Translations under genes and position numbers: made by a program | Origin: Gracilaria caudata | Taxonomy: Eukaryota > Rhodophyta > Florideophyceae > Gracilariales > Gracilariaceae | Assembly (NCBI GenBank): GCA_030374735.1 | Contig: JASCIV010000182.1 | Location: 1 to 34,150 of the forward strand | Reading direction: 5' to 3' | Length of the DNA: 34,150 bases | Notes under the pieces: model-generated | The model's database searches: none | What the model saw: the letters and a program-made list of their open reading frames with translations, nothing else | Told to the model about the DNA's origin: nothing | Shown here: one piece after another, positions 1 to 8,440 of the stretch | Layout of the letters: the number at the start of each line of letters is the position of its first letter | Position numbering within the stretch: the first letter of the stretch is position 1

Positions 1-1326
1 TGGTTGGTGCGCGAGCGCGGGCAAAATGGGGGGGGGGACGGGCGGGCGGGGTGTGGCGCACGCGGAGCTGGTGCGGCGTTGTAAGGAGCGAAGGGAGCCG
101 AGCGCGACGACAGCCGCTGTCGGCGGTGCGCAAGAAGCGGCGCAACCAGCGGCGCGCGCGTGATTCGACGCGCGCGCTCTCACGCACGTGGCGAACGACT
201 GGCGTCGTCTGGCGCGCGTCTTTTTTCTCTTTGTTTTTTGTTGTGCATGCCTTTTTTTTGTTCCTTGTTTGCTGCCGCTGTAAGCGGGGGAGCGCTGCGG
301 CGCGTGCGTTGTTTTTTTTGCGGGTGTGGGTGCGCACCCCTAAACGGCGCTTGGGCGCGCGGTGGCGCGCAACTGCTGACGTGAACCTTTTTTGTTGGGG
401 CAACGGTAGATGCGCATGTAGCGGGCGCGGCTGCGGCTTCACGCTTCGTGGTCGGCGCGGCGGCCGGCGCGGCTTTGCACGCCGGCGGCTCCGGTGCGTT
501 CCACGTCATGGTGTAATTTGCTCTTGTGCCTTTCTTTTATATATATGTGACGGTCTGTATCTTGTGCACCGCTATACGCCACGCCGCTACCGGCGCGCCG
601 CGCGCGGCGCGAAGCTGCTGATGGTCACGTAGATAGACGCTGCGCACAGCGGCGGAGAAGGTAAGCGCAGTGCAACGGGAGGCGGCGATGATCATCATCA
701 TGAGCGTGCCGCGTAGTGTTAGCGATAACAATACATTCGCGCTGCCACTCGCCTTTATGCGCCGCCCCGCGCGCGCCACACGTCGCGCGCGCAGCCCGCA
801 CCGCGTGCAGCAACTGCAACCGCCCATGCGCCACACACAAGCAACAACAACACACAGCGTCGCCCAAAACGCGGTCTCACCAGCGTCCATCCGCAAACCC
901 TCACACACCCTTCCTGCACGCTCACCACCGCTCACGTGTGTTCCACCACGCAACGCCCGTTGCTCGCGTTGTTCGGCGCGTGCGCCACATTCGCCTGATT
1001 TATGTTACACCAGCTTGTGCTCCGTTTCCATTTCCTCCTGCAAACAACCCAAATCACTCTGCCGTCCAACTCTACCCTTCGTACCTATACCGCCACAGCA
1101 TTGTACTTCTTTTTTAAATTTTTGAAAACGCCAATTCAAATTCAAATTTGTCGCCACTTTGCTTGTCCTCTTCATCTGTTTCTGCGCTCTTGCTGCTCGT
1201 CAATGCTTGCTTCGAAGTTCAAACCGCACCCTCCGCCGTTTAAACCCCTTCAACGCTCTTGATCTGTGCTTGCCCACTTCTCGTCCACCGCCGTTCGCAG
1301 CGACACAAAACACGCAATAAACAAAA
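1..1326. other. Gene-free GC-rich flank and presumed promoter/leader of the HMG-box gene
   Basis: No convincing gene is visible. The open frames here are Arg-, Trp- and Cys-rich with no domain, as expected from GC-rich DNA lacking stop codons. The first ~800 bases are rich in CpG and GCGC runs, broken by T-runs. They include an exact 18-bp GC palindrome at 594-611, a TATATATA run near 538-545 and CACGTG sites at 185-190 and 933-938. From about 1010 the + strand becomes pyrimidine-rich (C and T tracts), which looks like the leader just upstream of the HMG-box start at 1327. Confidence 0.6.
28..51 (+). other. Canonical G-quadruplex motif
   Basis: Ten consecutive G (28-37), then AC, GGG (40-42), C, GGG (44-46), C, GGGG (48-51). 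Four or more G-tracts separated by one- or two-base loops satisfy the usual G-quadruplex pattern with very short, stabilising loops. Confidence 0.7.
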
Positions 1327-2622
1327 ATGGCCCCTCGCACCCGTACCACCCGTACCAGAAAGCCGTTGGCAGACGTCAACCACAACCAGCCCATGATCCG
1401 CAGCACCCGCTCCGCCCTCAAGAACGAACAAAACAAATCTGAACCGCCGCAACAAATCACCGCCACCGTCGAGCAACCGCCGCAAACGCTCGACGTTGCC
1501 GACATCACGTCGCAGCTCGAGAGCACCAACATCTCCGATCCAGTCGAGTCTGAGTGTACCGCTGCGCCCCAGCCCACCGTCAACCCGTTCGGCGGCCACA
1601 TCCCCGTGTGCGCGCCGCTGGCGGCTCCAAAGCGCCCGCTCAGCGCGTACCATGTGTTCTGCAAGCACGCTCGTGAGCGCATCCGTGAGCAACACCCGGA
1701 TGCCACCTTTGCGGAGATCAATTCCATGCTGGGAGCTGCCTGGAAGGAGCTGTCTTCGGAACAACGCTCCCAATTCGACGCTTCTGTCGCCGATGATCGT
1801 GAGCGATATGACCTTCAAATGAACCAGTATAAACAGCAACAGGGACAGGTCGAGAAGGAACGACTGGCCATTCAGTTCTACGAAAAGGAACTCAAGATTC
1901 AAAAGGCGCTCGAGTTTTACGAAAAGCACCTTGCACAACAGAAGGCTGAGCTCAAAAAAGGTCCCACTGCTCCCAAACAGCCACGAAACGCGTACAACTT
2001 TTACGTTGCCGCTCGTTTCAAGGAAACCGGTGGTAACTCAACGCACGGTCTGGTCGCACAGATTGCTGAAGAATGGCGTGTGCTTCAGGGCAGTAGGAAG
2101 AAGAAGGACAAGAGCTTGGTGGCCCGTTTCAACAACATGGCTGCGGAGGATGAAGTGCGCTATCGTTCAGAGATGGAACAGTTCAATGCGGCGCTTGCCG
2201 AAGAAGCAAAACAGAAAGCTCAAGAACAACAACAGTTTAAAGAGGCTGCTTTGGAGGCTTACGAGGCAAGCTTGAAGGAGAAACACGATGCTCAGGCATT
2301 CCGTAAGATTCAGGCCGAGCGCAAGGTTGCTCAGAAGGAGGAAAAGAAGAAGATCAGAGAGGAGAAAAAGGCCGCCAAGGAAGCAAAGGCTGATGAACCC
2401 AAACGCCCGAAGAATGCATATGCCATCTTCTTCAGCGAGAATGCCGCGGAAGTGTCGCAGTACATAAAGGAGAACAATGTGCAACTTCCCATGGCCAAGG
2501 TGATTGCTGCTCGTTGGAAGGAGCTTTCGGAGTCTGACAAGACGCCTTACGTTGAGGAAGCGGAGAAGGACCGTGAGCGCTACAGGAAAGAGATGGAAGC
2601 TTTTAACGCTGCTCGCAAGTAG
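1327..2622 (+). CDS. Triple HMG-box chromatin protein (3xHMG-box-like)
   Basis: Protein of 431 residues that should bind and bend DNA in the nucleus as an architectural chromatin factor. Three HMG boxes are visible: about 100-168 (starts PKRPLSAYHVF), 215-285 (starts PKQPRNAYNFY) and 357-427 (starts PKRPKNAYAIFF). Each has the proline-aromatic entry and the central tryptophan (AAWKEL, EEWRVL, ARWKEL). Highly charged Lys/Glu-rich helical linkers lie between boxes, at 170-212 and 290-356. The N-terminal ~95 residues are basic, then Pro/Thr/Gln-rich and disordered. The third box ends at the C-terminus, with no acidic tail as in animal HMGB1. Architecture and length resemble plant 3xHMG-box proteins, which coat mitotic chromosomes; equating them is inference. 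The start is ATG in a good context (A at -3, G at +4). Residues 11-18 resemble a cyclin-type destruction box. Confidence 0.93.
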   Translation: MAPRTRTTRTRKPLADVNHNQPMIRSTRSALKNEQNKSEPPQQITATVEQPPQTLDVADITSQLESTNISDPVESECTAAPQPTVNPFGGHIPVCAPLAAPKRPLSAYHVFCKHARERIREQHPDATFAEINSMLGAAWKELSSEQRSQFDASVADDRERYDLQMNQYKQQQGQVEKERLAIQFYEKELKIQKALEFYEKHLAQQKAELKKGPTAPKQPRNAYNFYVAARFKETGGNSTHGLVAQIAEEWRVLQGSRKKKDKSLVARFNNMAAEDEVRYRSEMEQFNAALAEEAKQKAQEQQQFKEAALEAYEASLKEKHDAQAFRKIQAERKVAQKEEKKKIREEKKAAKEAKADEPKRPKNAYAIFFSENAAEVSQYIKENNVQLPMAKVIAARWKELSESDKTPYVEEAEKDRERYRKEMEAFNAARK

Positions 2623-3501
2623 GCTGCCTGTGCTGTGTAACAGCGCTTATCTTTCTCGTGGATGTCAAATGCTGTAACAGGCTTTTTGTAGGATTGTCGA
2701 GGTTGGCCACATTTGCTATATCTGCAATTACCAAAACGGAGTGCAATCGTAGATGCTTTCTCTCATAGACGAGTTCTGCAATCGCAAAAGCCGAGTACAC
2801 TAAAGCTGACTTTCTTGTTTGCGCCAATCGAGACCAATAGCATAGCACACCCCACGTGCCTGAGTAGCCTGGGACGAAGCTCCCTGAAAACGTCTACCTC
2901 TAATCCTCTTGTAGCACTTCAGTCATACAGCAAGAGACATGCCTTCATCAGTATCTAGTTCACCTCAGAAGGTTATGTATAGGGTTATGTATAGCGGTAC
3001 TTTGATGTGAATCCAATTTCTCCTCTGTCCCGCTCTCTGAACATTTCTGAAGAGTTTACCTGACTTGGTGTCTACGAAGAGCATTCTTTCGAGACGTCGG
3101 TAAAGTTTAGAGATCCAGCAAAGGTATAGACGGTACGAAGGTACATGGGAACTTGCGATTGGTCTACATATCATATGCATCTGAATTCCATCCAGCCTTG
3201 TAAACAAAAACGGAAGGTTGATCGTCGAGGACTAACGCTCACGAACCTTTTTGGCCCCTACTGCATCAACTCTGTCTATAGGTGTTATAGGTTGTTGGGT
3301 CTTTAGCAAACCCGCGCGCACGGGAAAATCAACGTGCCGTTTCCGTAAACAGAAGAAGAAGAACTTTGTACGAGTCAAGGCAAGCTTTTGTGGGTTGTCC
3401 GCGAATCGGAAGGAGGAAAACCGCCTTTCCCTTGCTATTTTTAATTTTACAGGTTGTGGCTCCATACTCTTGCATCACGACTCGCTCTCCCCAGCACAAG
3501 A
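2623..3501. other. Spacer between the HMG-box and zinc-finger genes
   Basis: About 880 bases with no supported gene. It holds TGTAA motifs at about 2634 and 2671, shortly after the HMG-box stop, which could serve as a 3' processing signal. It also holds a CACGTG site at 2853-2858, a perfect 12-bp tandem duplication at 2971-2994, and a pyrimidine tract ending in ACAG at about 3452 that looks like a 3' splice site. Confidence 0.55.
2971..2994 (+). repeat. Perfect tandem duplication of a 12-bp unit
   Basis: GGTTATGTATAG occurs twice head to tail (2971-2982 and 2983-2994) without mismatch. Only two copies are present, so it is a local duplication rather than a satellite. The unit is not a telomeric repeat I recognise. 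Confidence 0.85.
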
Positions 3502-4311
3502 ATGTTTGTCAACGATGACGTCGCAGCCGACATTCTTGATCATTGTGACCGAACCAGGTCAAAGGAAGCGCGCGTCGCTCTCAACAAACTAGTATGGAAA
3601 CCTTTGCAGAAAGATGGTCTCACGCTTTCAAATCACTGCATTCTTGCTCAAGCAAGAGACATTCTGAGCGCTCAAGAGTCCAAGAAGAGCTCTTTGAATG
3701 ACGGGACTTGGAAGTGCATGATTTGCCAAAAGGTGTTTAAGAACGAGCACTACCTTGACAAGCATTTTGCAAGAAGACATTCAAGCGTTAGAGATAGTGG
3801 TACATCAGTTTGCTTCGCCGATCTGTGTGGTTCTATGCTTCCATGCGTGCCTCTTTCACATTTGCCGCTACCGCATGTTAGCTCGGCCAGCCTGGCATTG
3901 TCAGACAAAGGGCAAGATGCTCAAATCCACGAAGCCAAGGACTACTGTGATGACAAAACGCTTCGCCGGAGACGTGTCGTGGCGTGTGCTGCGACGGTCA
4001 AGGAGTGCTTGCAAGACGCCAAGGGACGCATTCAAGCTAGCATTCGCCGCAAACATGCTGAACGGCTTCGATGGGATATCTGTGAAAAGGCTGTCATAGT
4101 CGACTGCGTTCCTAGAGAGAAAGTGTGGGAGAGGCTTGGTGGCCCATCAGATGTTCTAAAGGTAGGTTCGCACAGTGGTCAGTGGTTCGCTATCGCCTGT
4201 GTGATTGTAGCACTAATTAGTACTCTTCTCATGATCTTGGCGGGCATGTCTGGAGATGGAAACTCGAATTCCACGAGAGCTCCGCGGCAGAAATCAAGAA
4301 AACAAGAGTGA
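3502..4311 (+). CDS. C2H2 zinc-finger protein with C-terminal transmembrane anchor
   Basis: Protein of 269 residues from the first ATG at 3502 (context AAGAATGT). The frame is open further upstream to 3454, but only from a TTG codon. One C2H2 finger is clear: C72-x2-C75-x12-H88-x4-H93, with the core aromatic F79 and L85. It is followed by a Cys-containing segment at 104-115 (C104, C109, C115). Residues 155-200 are rich in Arg and Lys and helical. A single hydrophobic segment at about 228-249 is followed by 20 mostly polar residues ending in a basic cluster, so the protein should be a tail-anchored or single-pass membrane protein with its finger in the cytosol. I do not recognise a named orthologue. 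Binding of nucleic acid versus protein is unresolved. It converges on the HMG-CoA lyase gene, 380 bases away. Confidence 0.8.
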   Translation: MFVNDDVAADILDHCDRTRSKEARVALNKLVWKPLQKDGLTLSNHCILAQARDILSAQESKKSSLNDGTWKCMICQKVFKNEHYLDKHFARRHSSVRDSGTSVCFADLCGSMLPCVPLSHLPLPHVSSASLALSDKGQDAQIHEAKDYCDDKTLRRRRVVACAATVKECLQDAKGRIQASIRRKHAERLRWDICEKAVIVDCVPREKVWERLGGPSDVLKVGSHSGQWFAIACVIVALISTLLMILAGMSGDGNSNSTRAPRQKSRKQE

Positions 4312-4691
4312 CATGGGCGTTATGGAAAGAAGTTGATGAGAAATAGCTCACCAGGTGAGCTCTTTTTGCAAGGGTAGCTATGAATATATTTAGTGATAGC
4401 GGCGGATTCACCTCTTAAGATGTTAATCCATAATTTACAAAACAAGTTGACACAGGTGGTGCTGTCATTTTCCCCGAGTAACACAGCAGGAAAATGTTCC
4501 GAGGAAGGGAACAGAAACCCGAATGTATCGAGAGTGGATTCATCCGCAGGGCTTCTGTAGAAAGGTTATCAAGGAAAACAGAGCATTAACCCGAAAAAAA
4601 ATTAAGGTGTTTGAATAGAAGTAATGACGACAGATTCTTCAGAGTTAGGGAAGCTGAACCGTGACAAGGACAAACAATGTCTGTGATGTCA
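4312..4691. other. Convergent spacer holding 3' ends of two genes
   Basis: This 380-base stretch separates the 3' ends of the zinc-finger gene (+) and the HMG-CoA lyase gene (-). It presumably holds both poly(A) regions. The only notable element is the exact palindrome at 4345-4361, 34 bases past the zinc-finger stop and followed by five T. No gene is seen. Confidence 0.6.
4345..4361. repeat. 17-bp perfect palindrome (8-1-8)
   Basis: AGCTCACC-A-GGTGAGCT has arms of 8 with one central base. It sits just past the zinc-finger stop codon and is followed by CTTTTT on the + strand. It could be a 3'-end structure or a protein-binding palindrome, since its centre contains CACCAGGTG. Confidence 0.8.
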
Positions 4692-5756
4692 TCACAATGA
4701 GGCTGAAGAAGGAATACTTGTAAATCGTTTGACCGGCGTACATTTGGGAGCCGCAGAAATCTTAGAGCGGGGTTCACGTTGGAGGTACGAGCAGATTCTT
4801 CGTCCAACAGTTGTAAGCTTTTCCAGATCTATGGGACCAATGTCAATGTCCATGCCTTGCAGCATGTAAACGAGGTCCTCGGTGGCGAGGTTGCCAGCTG
4901 CACCAGGAGCAAAAGGACAGCCTCCGAGTCCAGCAACGCTGGAGTCGATGACACTGACGCCAACACTCATGGCAGCCAGAACATTTGCTAGAGCCATACC
5001 CCTCGTGTCATGGCAGTGTATTGCCAGTGCTGATATTGGGACACCCCTGCGTATAACTGCAAGAATCATTTGCACAATTGACTTAGGATTGCCGACTCCA
5101 ATTGTATCTCCCAAAGAAATCTCATAGCATCCCATTTCTCTCAAAGCTACGGCGACATTGGCCACGGCCTCCGGGTCAACTGCGCCTTCATATGGGCAGC
5201 CAACAACGCAAGATATATACGCACGAACCTTGATGCGATGTGAACGCGCGACACTGGTGACAGCTCGGAATCGATCGAGTGATTGTTGTACGGAGCAGTT
5301 GATGTTCTTTTGCGAGAATTGTTCAGTGGCGCTCGCAAAAACTGCGATTTCTTCAGCACCGGCAGCGCGTGCAGCATGAAAGCCTTTAAGATTGGGAACA
5401 AGAACAGGATACGATACACCCTTCTTCTTGTTTATGGCAGACATTACAGCGGTTGAGTCAGCTAATTGAGGGACGCGTCGCGGACTGACAAACGCTGTTA
5501 CCTCAACCGTTTTTAAACCGGCGTCGACGAGGTCGTGAACGAGGGCAATTTTACGCGAGGGGTCGACGAGTCGCGACTCATTTTGAAGCCCATCGCGAGG
5601 ACCGACTTCAACAATTCGCACAGATTTGGGCAATCGGGTTGAAACGGGACAGCGGGGAGGAGGAACAGAAACAGATCGAGAGTGGCTTGATGCACAACGC
5701 GAGTTGAGCGAATTTATACCAGACGGATGCTCGGCGTAACGTTCAGATGGTGACAT
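4692..5756 (-). CDS. HMGCL: Hydroxymethylglutaryl-CoA lyase
   Basis: Cleaves 3-hydroxy-3-methylglutaryl-CoA to acetoacetate and acetyl-CoA, the last step of leucine breakdown and of ketogenesis; the usual site is mitochondrial. From the ATG at 5756 the protein is 354 residues (human enzyme 325). The TIM-barrel opens at about 46 with IVEVGPRDGLQNE, giving E50 and the catalytic R54 and metal ligand D55. E85 follows in the VEVTAF segment. The HCHD motif supplies metal ligands H247 and H249. The family active-site signature SVAGLGGCPFAPGAAGN contains catalytic C280. The first ~45 residues are rich in Ser and Arg with few acids and could be a mitochondrial presequence. The C-terminus (SASL) is not a canonical peroxisomal signal. 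The frame stays open upstream to another ATG at 6209 (505 residues); that extension is Arg-rich low-complexity and less likely, but not excluded. Confidence 0.95.
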   Translation of the reverse strand: MSPSERYAEHPSGINSLNSRCASSHSRSVSVPPPRCPVSTRLPKSVRIVEVGPRDGLQNESRLVDPSRKIALVHDLVDAGLKTVEVTAFVSPRRVPQLADSTAVMSAINKKKGVSYPVLVPNLKGFHAARAAGAEEIAVFASATEQFSQKNINCSVQQSLDRFRAVTSVARSHRIKVRAYISCVVGCPYEGAVDPEAVANVAVALREMGCYEISLGDTIGVGNPKSIVQMILAVIRRGVPISALAIHCHDTRGMALANVLAAMSVGVSVIDSSVAGLGGCPFAPGAAGNLATEDLVYMLQGMDIDIGPIDLEKLTTVGRRICSYLQREPRSKISAAPKCTPVKRFTSIPSSASL

Positions 5757-6692
5757 AGGCAAAACAAGGGTTGTGAGATACACCTTTTGTTGCGCGCATC
5801 GGCGTTTTAGAAAATCGTGGATGCAAACGGCGCGACGAAGAGGCGACGAGCACCTCCGGAGGAAGCACGACGCGGTGAGAAGAAGACGACGGCAGGCGAG
5901 GTCGGTGGATATATGAACGCGAGAGCAAACGCTGAGAGAAGCGCAGATGCCGTTGCCCGCGCGCGATGCTGTCTCGAGCGCGCGTTCCCGTTGGCGAATG
6001 GCACCGAAATGCAACTCACCACGTTCGTTTTTTTTTTTTTGACACGGATGGGGCGTGTGCGGTGGCGGCTGCGCGTCACGCGGATGGTGCTCTTCTGGAA
6101 AAATCTTGCCTGTCGATGACGAAAGGGCACCTCTGGCGGCGTTTGCATGCCAATAGCGATGCTGCGTTTGTGAAGGCTTTTCACACCTGGTGCACGCCTT
6201 TCTCGCCATTTGTCTTCGCGAACAACGCCGGACGAAGTTGTTCGCTGTTCGCGTGCCGTGCTGGCAGCAACACTGTCACTGCTGTTGCGGCCATCGTGCT
6301 TACATAAGGTTGCAGGGGTAGTAAAGCATCATGCTATGAATTTCTTTTCCTCTTATAAACAGGTTTACACGCACATGTTCCTTAACATGTCAAACTCTTC
6401 TGGCAATGAGCGGGTAACTATGCCTCAAGATGAGTGCTTCGTCGCACATTCCAACACGAGTAACGCCCTGTAGGTTGTCTTACATGAAAGAGAGAGAGAC
6501 TGGTGGAGCAGAAGCCTGTCCGTGTCTTGCCTACTGCCAATCTGAGAGGACCGACCATGTTTTCTTTTATACAGCCAAGTCTTTCCCACGCTGGCACCCA
6601 CTACAACTGTAGTTTGAGGGATGCTGGAAACTATTCTTCGCATCGAAGTCTGTGGAACCGAACACGTTCAGAGCATCAGCTCTGCTGTCGCT
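5757..6692. other. Spacer upstream of HMG-CoA lyase and downstream of RRP7
   Basis: About 940 bases. The part nearest the lyase start (about 5800-6110) is CpG-rich with GCGCGC runs and a T13 tract (6028-6040). It stays open in the lyase frame to an ATG at 6209. The part nearest RRP7 is AT-richer, with an inverted repeat ACATGTT-4-AACATGT at 6373-6390. No separate gene is supported. Confidence 0.5.
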
Positions 6693-7532
6693 CTATTCGG
6701 TTTTCAGGCCACGAATTGCAGCAATTCGCTTGCGATCGTCCCTAAACTTCTTCTGTAGCTCAGAAACAGTATTGTCTCTCCGCCGTTGCCATCTGTAGAA
6801 CCCATCCTTTTCAATACCTTTTCTTGTATCCAGCAAGCTCCTGGCTCGCCTTGTACCTCTGTTCTTGAAGCGATTCTTGGCCGCTGTCAAAGCCTGTGCT
6901 TGCGCAGCCTTCATCTGCTTGGCGCCACTTGTTACAGTTACAAATCCATCTTCATCCGGCCCTCCGTTCTTGGCGAGACGTTCCTTCTCTTCTTTTTTAC
7001 GTTTTTCACGAAGCTCATAAGCTTTCATCGCAGCGTTGCTCCATTCCAGCACCTTCTCCGTGTCACGAGCCTCTTTGTATGATTCAAGGTATCTTGCTAA
7101 TGTTGGTTGACTTTCACTTCCATGAAGCTCGCGCCAGTACTCCATGTACAGATTTTGTTCCGGTGATGCAAGCGTTTCTTCTACTTCCTTTCCGCCGCCC
7201 TTCATTGTGATTCTAGTAGCCAAGCGTCCATTTCCAGTACTGAAAAGGTCACCAATGCGGGCAGCGGTCGGAAATAGCTTTTGAAGAATCGCTTTGAACT
7301 TCTTCTGAGGTTCAAGGGGAATGGATTCAGAAGAAGAACTGACGAAGGGGAACCATGGGGGGATTGGTAGATTTCCCACAAACAACTCAGTCGGGGAGTG
7401 CTGCCTCAAATAAAGCCATCCCAAAGTTGTTTCCGCGGCGTTCTGCTTAAGGCTTAGAGCGACGTAGCCGCATAGTCTTTTCACTTGTAATGTGCTTCGT
7501 GTTTCACTACTTTTCCTTTTGCTAGAAACCAT
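6693..7532 (-). CDS. RRP7: Ribosomal RNA-processing protein 7 (RRP7-like)
   Basis: Nucleolar factor of small-subunit ribosome assembly; in yeast, Rrp7 works with the CURI/UTP-C complex in 18S rRNA maturation. From the ATG at 7532 the protein has 279 residues, a usual length. The frame continues upstream only to a GTG codon at 7592. The N-terminal half holds the degenerate RRM-like fold seen in the family (TELFVGNLPIPP near 48-59, then a hydrophobic patch around 80-98). Residues 160-190 form a charged helix. The C-terminal 85 residues carry the diagnostic RRP7 domain: DGFVTVTSG at about 195-203, a Lys/Arg-rich stretch, then a FYRWQRRRDN segment and a terminal helix with ELQKKFRDDRKRIAAIRG. It is transcribed away from the gene-free stretch at 7533-9705. 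Confidence 0.9.
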   Translation of the reverse strand: MVSSKRKSSETRSTLQVKRLCGYVALSLKQNAAETTLGWLYLRQHSPTELFVGNLPIPPWFPFVSSSSESIPLEPQKKFKAILQKLFPTAARIGDLFSTGNGRLATRITMKGGGKEVEETLASPEQNLYMEYWRELHGSESQPTLARYLESYKEARDTEKVLEWSNAAMKAYELREKRKKEEKERLAKNGGPDEDGFVTVTSGAKQMKAAQAQALTAAKNRFKNRGTRRARSLLDTRKGIEKDGFYRWQRRRDNTVSELQKKFRDDRKRIAAIRGLKTE

Positions 7533-7726
7533 GTTGACTTCACACCAAATGCTTTCAACTTCCCAACACCTGTACTCTAGGTCGACCGTCACGGCGACGC
7601 TTTGAACAGACCCAATTCACAGCTTGGGAACAATTTAATTAGCAATACAGTAGTTGCGAAGCTATAAGCGTTAGGGGCTGCGGAGCTATTTGATTTAACT
7701 TTATTTTAAAAGGGTAATCTGCCTTG

Positions 7727-7765
7727 GAAGAACTGCTCTTCTTCTTCTTTATTTTGGACAACAGC
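7727..7765 (+). repeat. Short interspersed repeat, copy 1
   Basis: Begins with GAAGAACTGCTC (7727-7738), runs through a TTC-rich tract, and ends with ATTTTGGACAACAGC (7751-7765). The first element recurs exactly at 7857-7868 and the last at 8420-8434. Both recurrences are next to CTTCTT tracts. Confidence 0.65.
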
Positions 7766-7856
7766 CTTCAACCGTTGGAGATCCGTCTGCCGACTCATTT
7801 CGCTCCGATCGCCAAAGCGTTCGGAGACAGGCACACCACGTGAAGGCGAGTAGCAC

Positions 7857-7901
7857 GAAGAACTGCTCACCAAGGAAGTGTTCTTCTTCTTCTTTATTGT
7901 G
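7857..7901 (+). repeat. Short interspersed repeat, copy 2 (with 12-base insertion)
   Basis: GAAGAACTGCTC (7857-7868) recurs 130 bases after copy 1. Twelve extra bases follow, then the same CTTCTTCTTTATT tract leading to GTGGA instead of TTGGA. This looks like a diverged duplicate of 7727-7760. Confidence 0.55.
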
Positions 7902-8033
7902 GAAGTTGTGCTCTAATTCCTAACACAACCAAGCAGCATCTAAGGAAGTGTTGAAGAGCAAGATCATCACGATCACGTTCACGAGCGTTGTGAATCGTAG
8001 CTTGTGATAAATAGCCTCCTAACCCTATTGCAA

Positions 8034-8063
8034 CTTTTTCCTGACAGGTCTCGAAGGAAAAAG
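8034..8063. repeat. Hairpin, 9-bp perfect stem, 12-base loop
   Basis: CTTTTTCCT (8034-8042) is exactly complementary to AGGAAAAAG (8055-8063). It is the first of several perfect stems in this gene-free stretch. Confidence 0.75.
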
Positions 8064-8102
8064 ACAGAAAAATATTAATGTTTGCTGTTCCGAGAAGTTC
8101 TT

Positions 8103-8147
8103 GAAGAATCATGTGTTGTGTATAGTATGCTCTACACATGATTCTTC
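8103..8147. repeat. Hairpin, 14-bp perfect stem, 17-base loop
   Basis: GAAGAATCATGTGT (8103-8116) pairs without mismatch with ACACATGATTCTTC (8134-8147). A 14-bp perfect stem is very unlikely by chance in a spacer of this size. It could be a structured RNA, the ends of a tiny decayed element, or the outcome of template switching. Confidence 0.85.
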
Positions 8148-8412
8148 CTAGCCGCCTTTAAAACGATTCCAGCGCTGACTTGCGCATGAGAGTGCGAAAA
8201 AGTGTGCAGACCTAGGGGTGGGAACATTTGAAGCTTTTACTCTGACTGGAGAGTCTCGTACAAAAGTTTTTAAGTATTAATCCTCGCCAATAAGTAATCG
8301 GCTCTACGGTCGAACCTGCCATACCTCATGGTGAGGAGGCCCTCTTCCAAGTAAATCAAACTGTCTCTTCTTCTTCTTCTTTAATATGGTCTGTAACTGT
8401 CTCTTCTATTAA

Positions 8413-8434
8413 CTTCTTCATTTTGGACAACAGC
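8413..8434 (+). repeat. Short interspersed repeat, copy 3
   Basis: CTTCTTC followed by ATTTTGGACAACAGC (8420-8434) matches 7744-7765 at 21 of 22 positions. The copies lie 669 bases apart in the same gene-free stretch. Confidence 0.75.
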
Positions 8435-8440
8435 TTCTAA

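Noticed and set aside
51..632. 193-codon open frame at the left end
   Set aside because: Its Arg/Trp/Cys-rich composition, lack of domains and position in CpG-rich DNA fit a stop-poor GC region rather than a gene; several overlapping frames on both strands look the same.
3454..3501. Longer N-terminus of the zinc-finger protein
   Set aside because: The extension begins with TTG; the first ATG is at 3502 with an acceptable context, so the shorter form was annotated.
7533..7592. Longer N-terminus of RRP7
   Set aside because: It begins with GTG. The ATG at 7532 gives a normal family length.
8300..8400. 5S rRNA- or tRNA-like look of GGTCGAACCTGCCATACC
   Set aside because: The arms needed for a tRNA T-stem do not pair, and the flanking sequence does not match 5S rRNA, on either strand.
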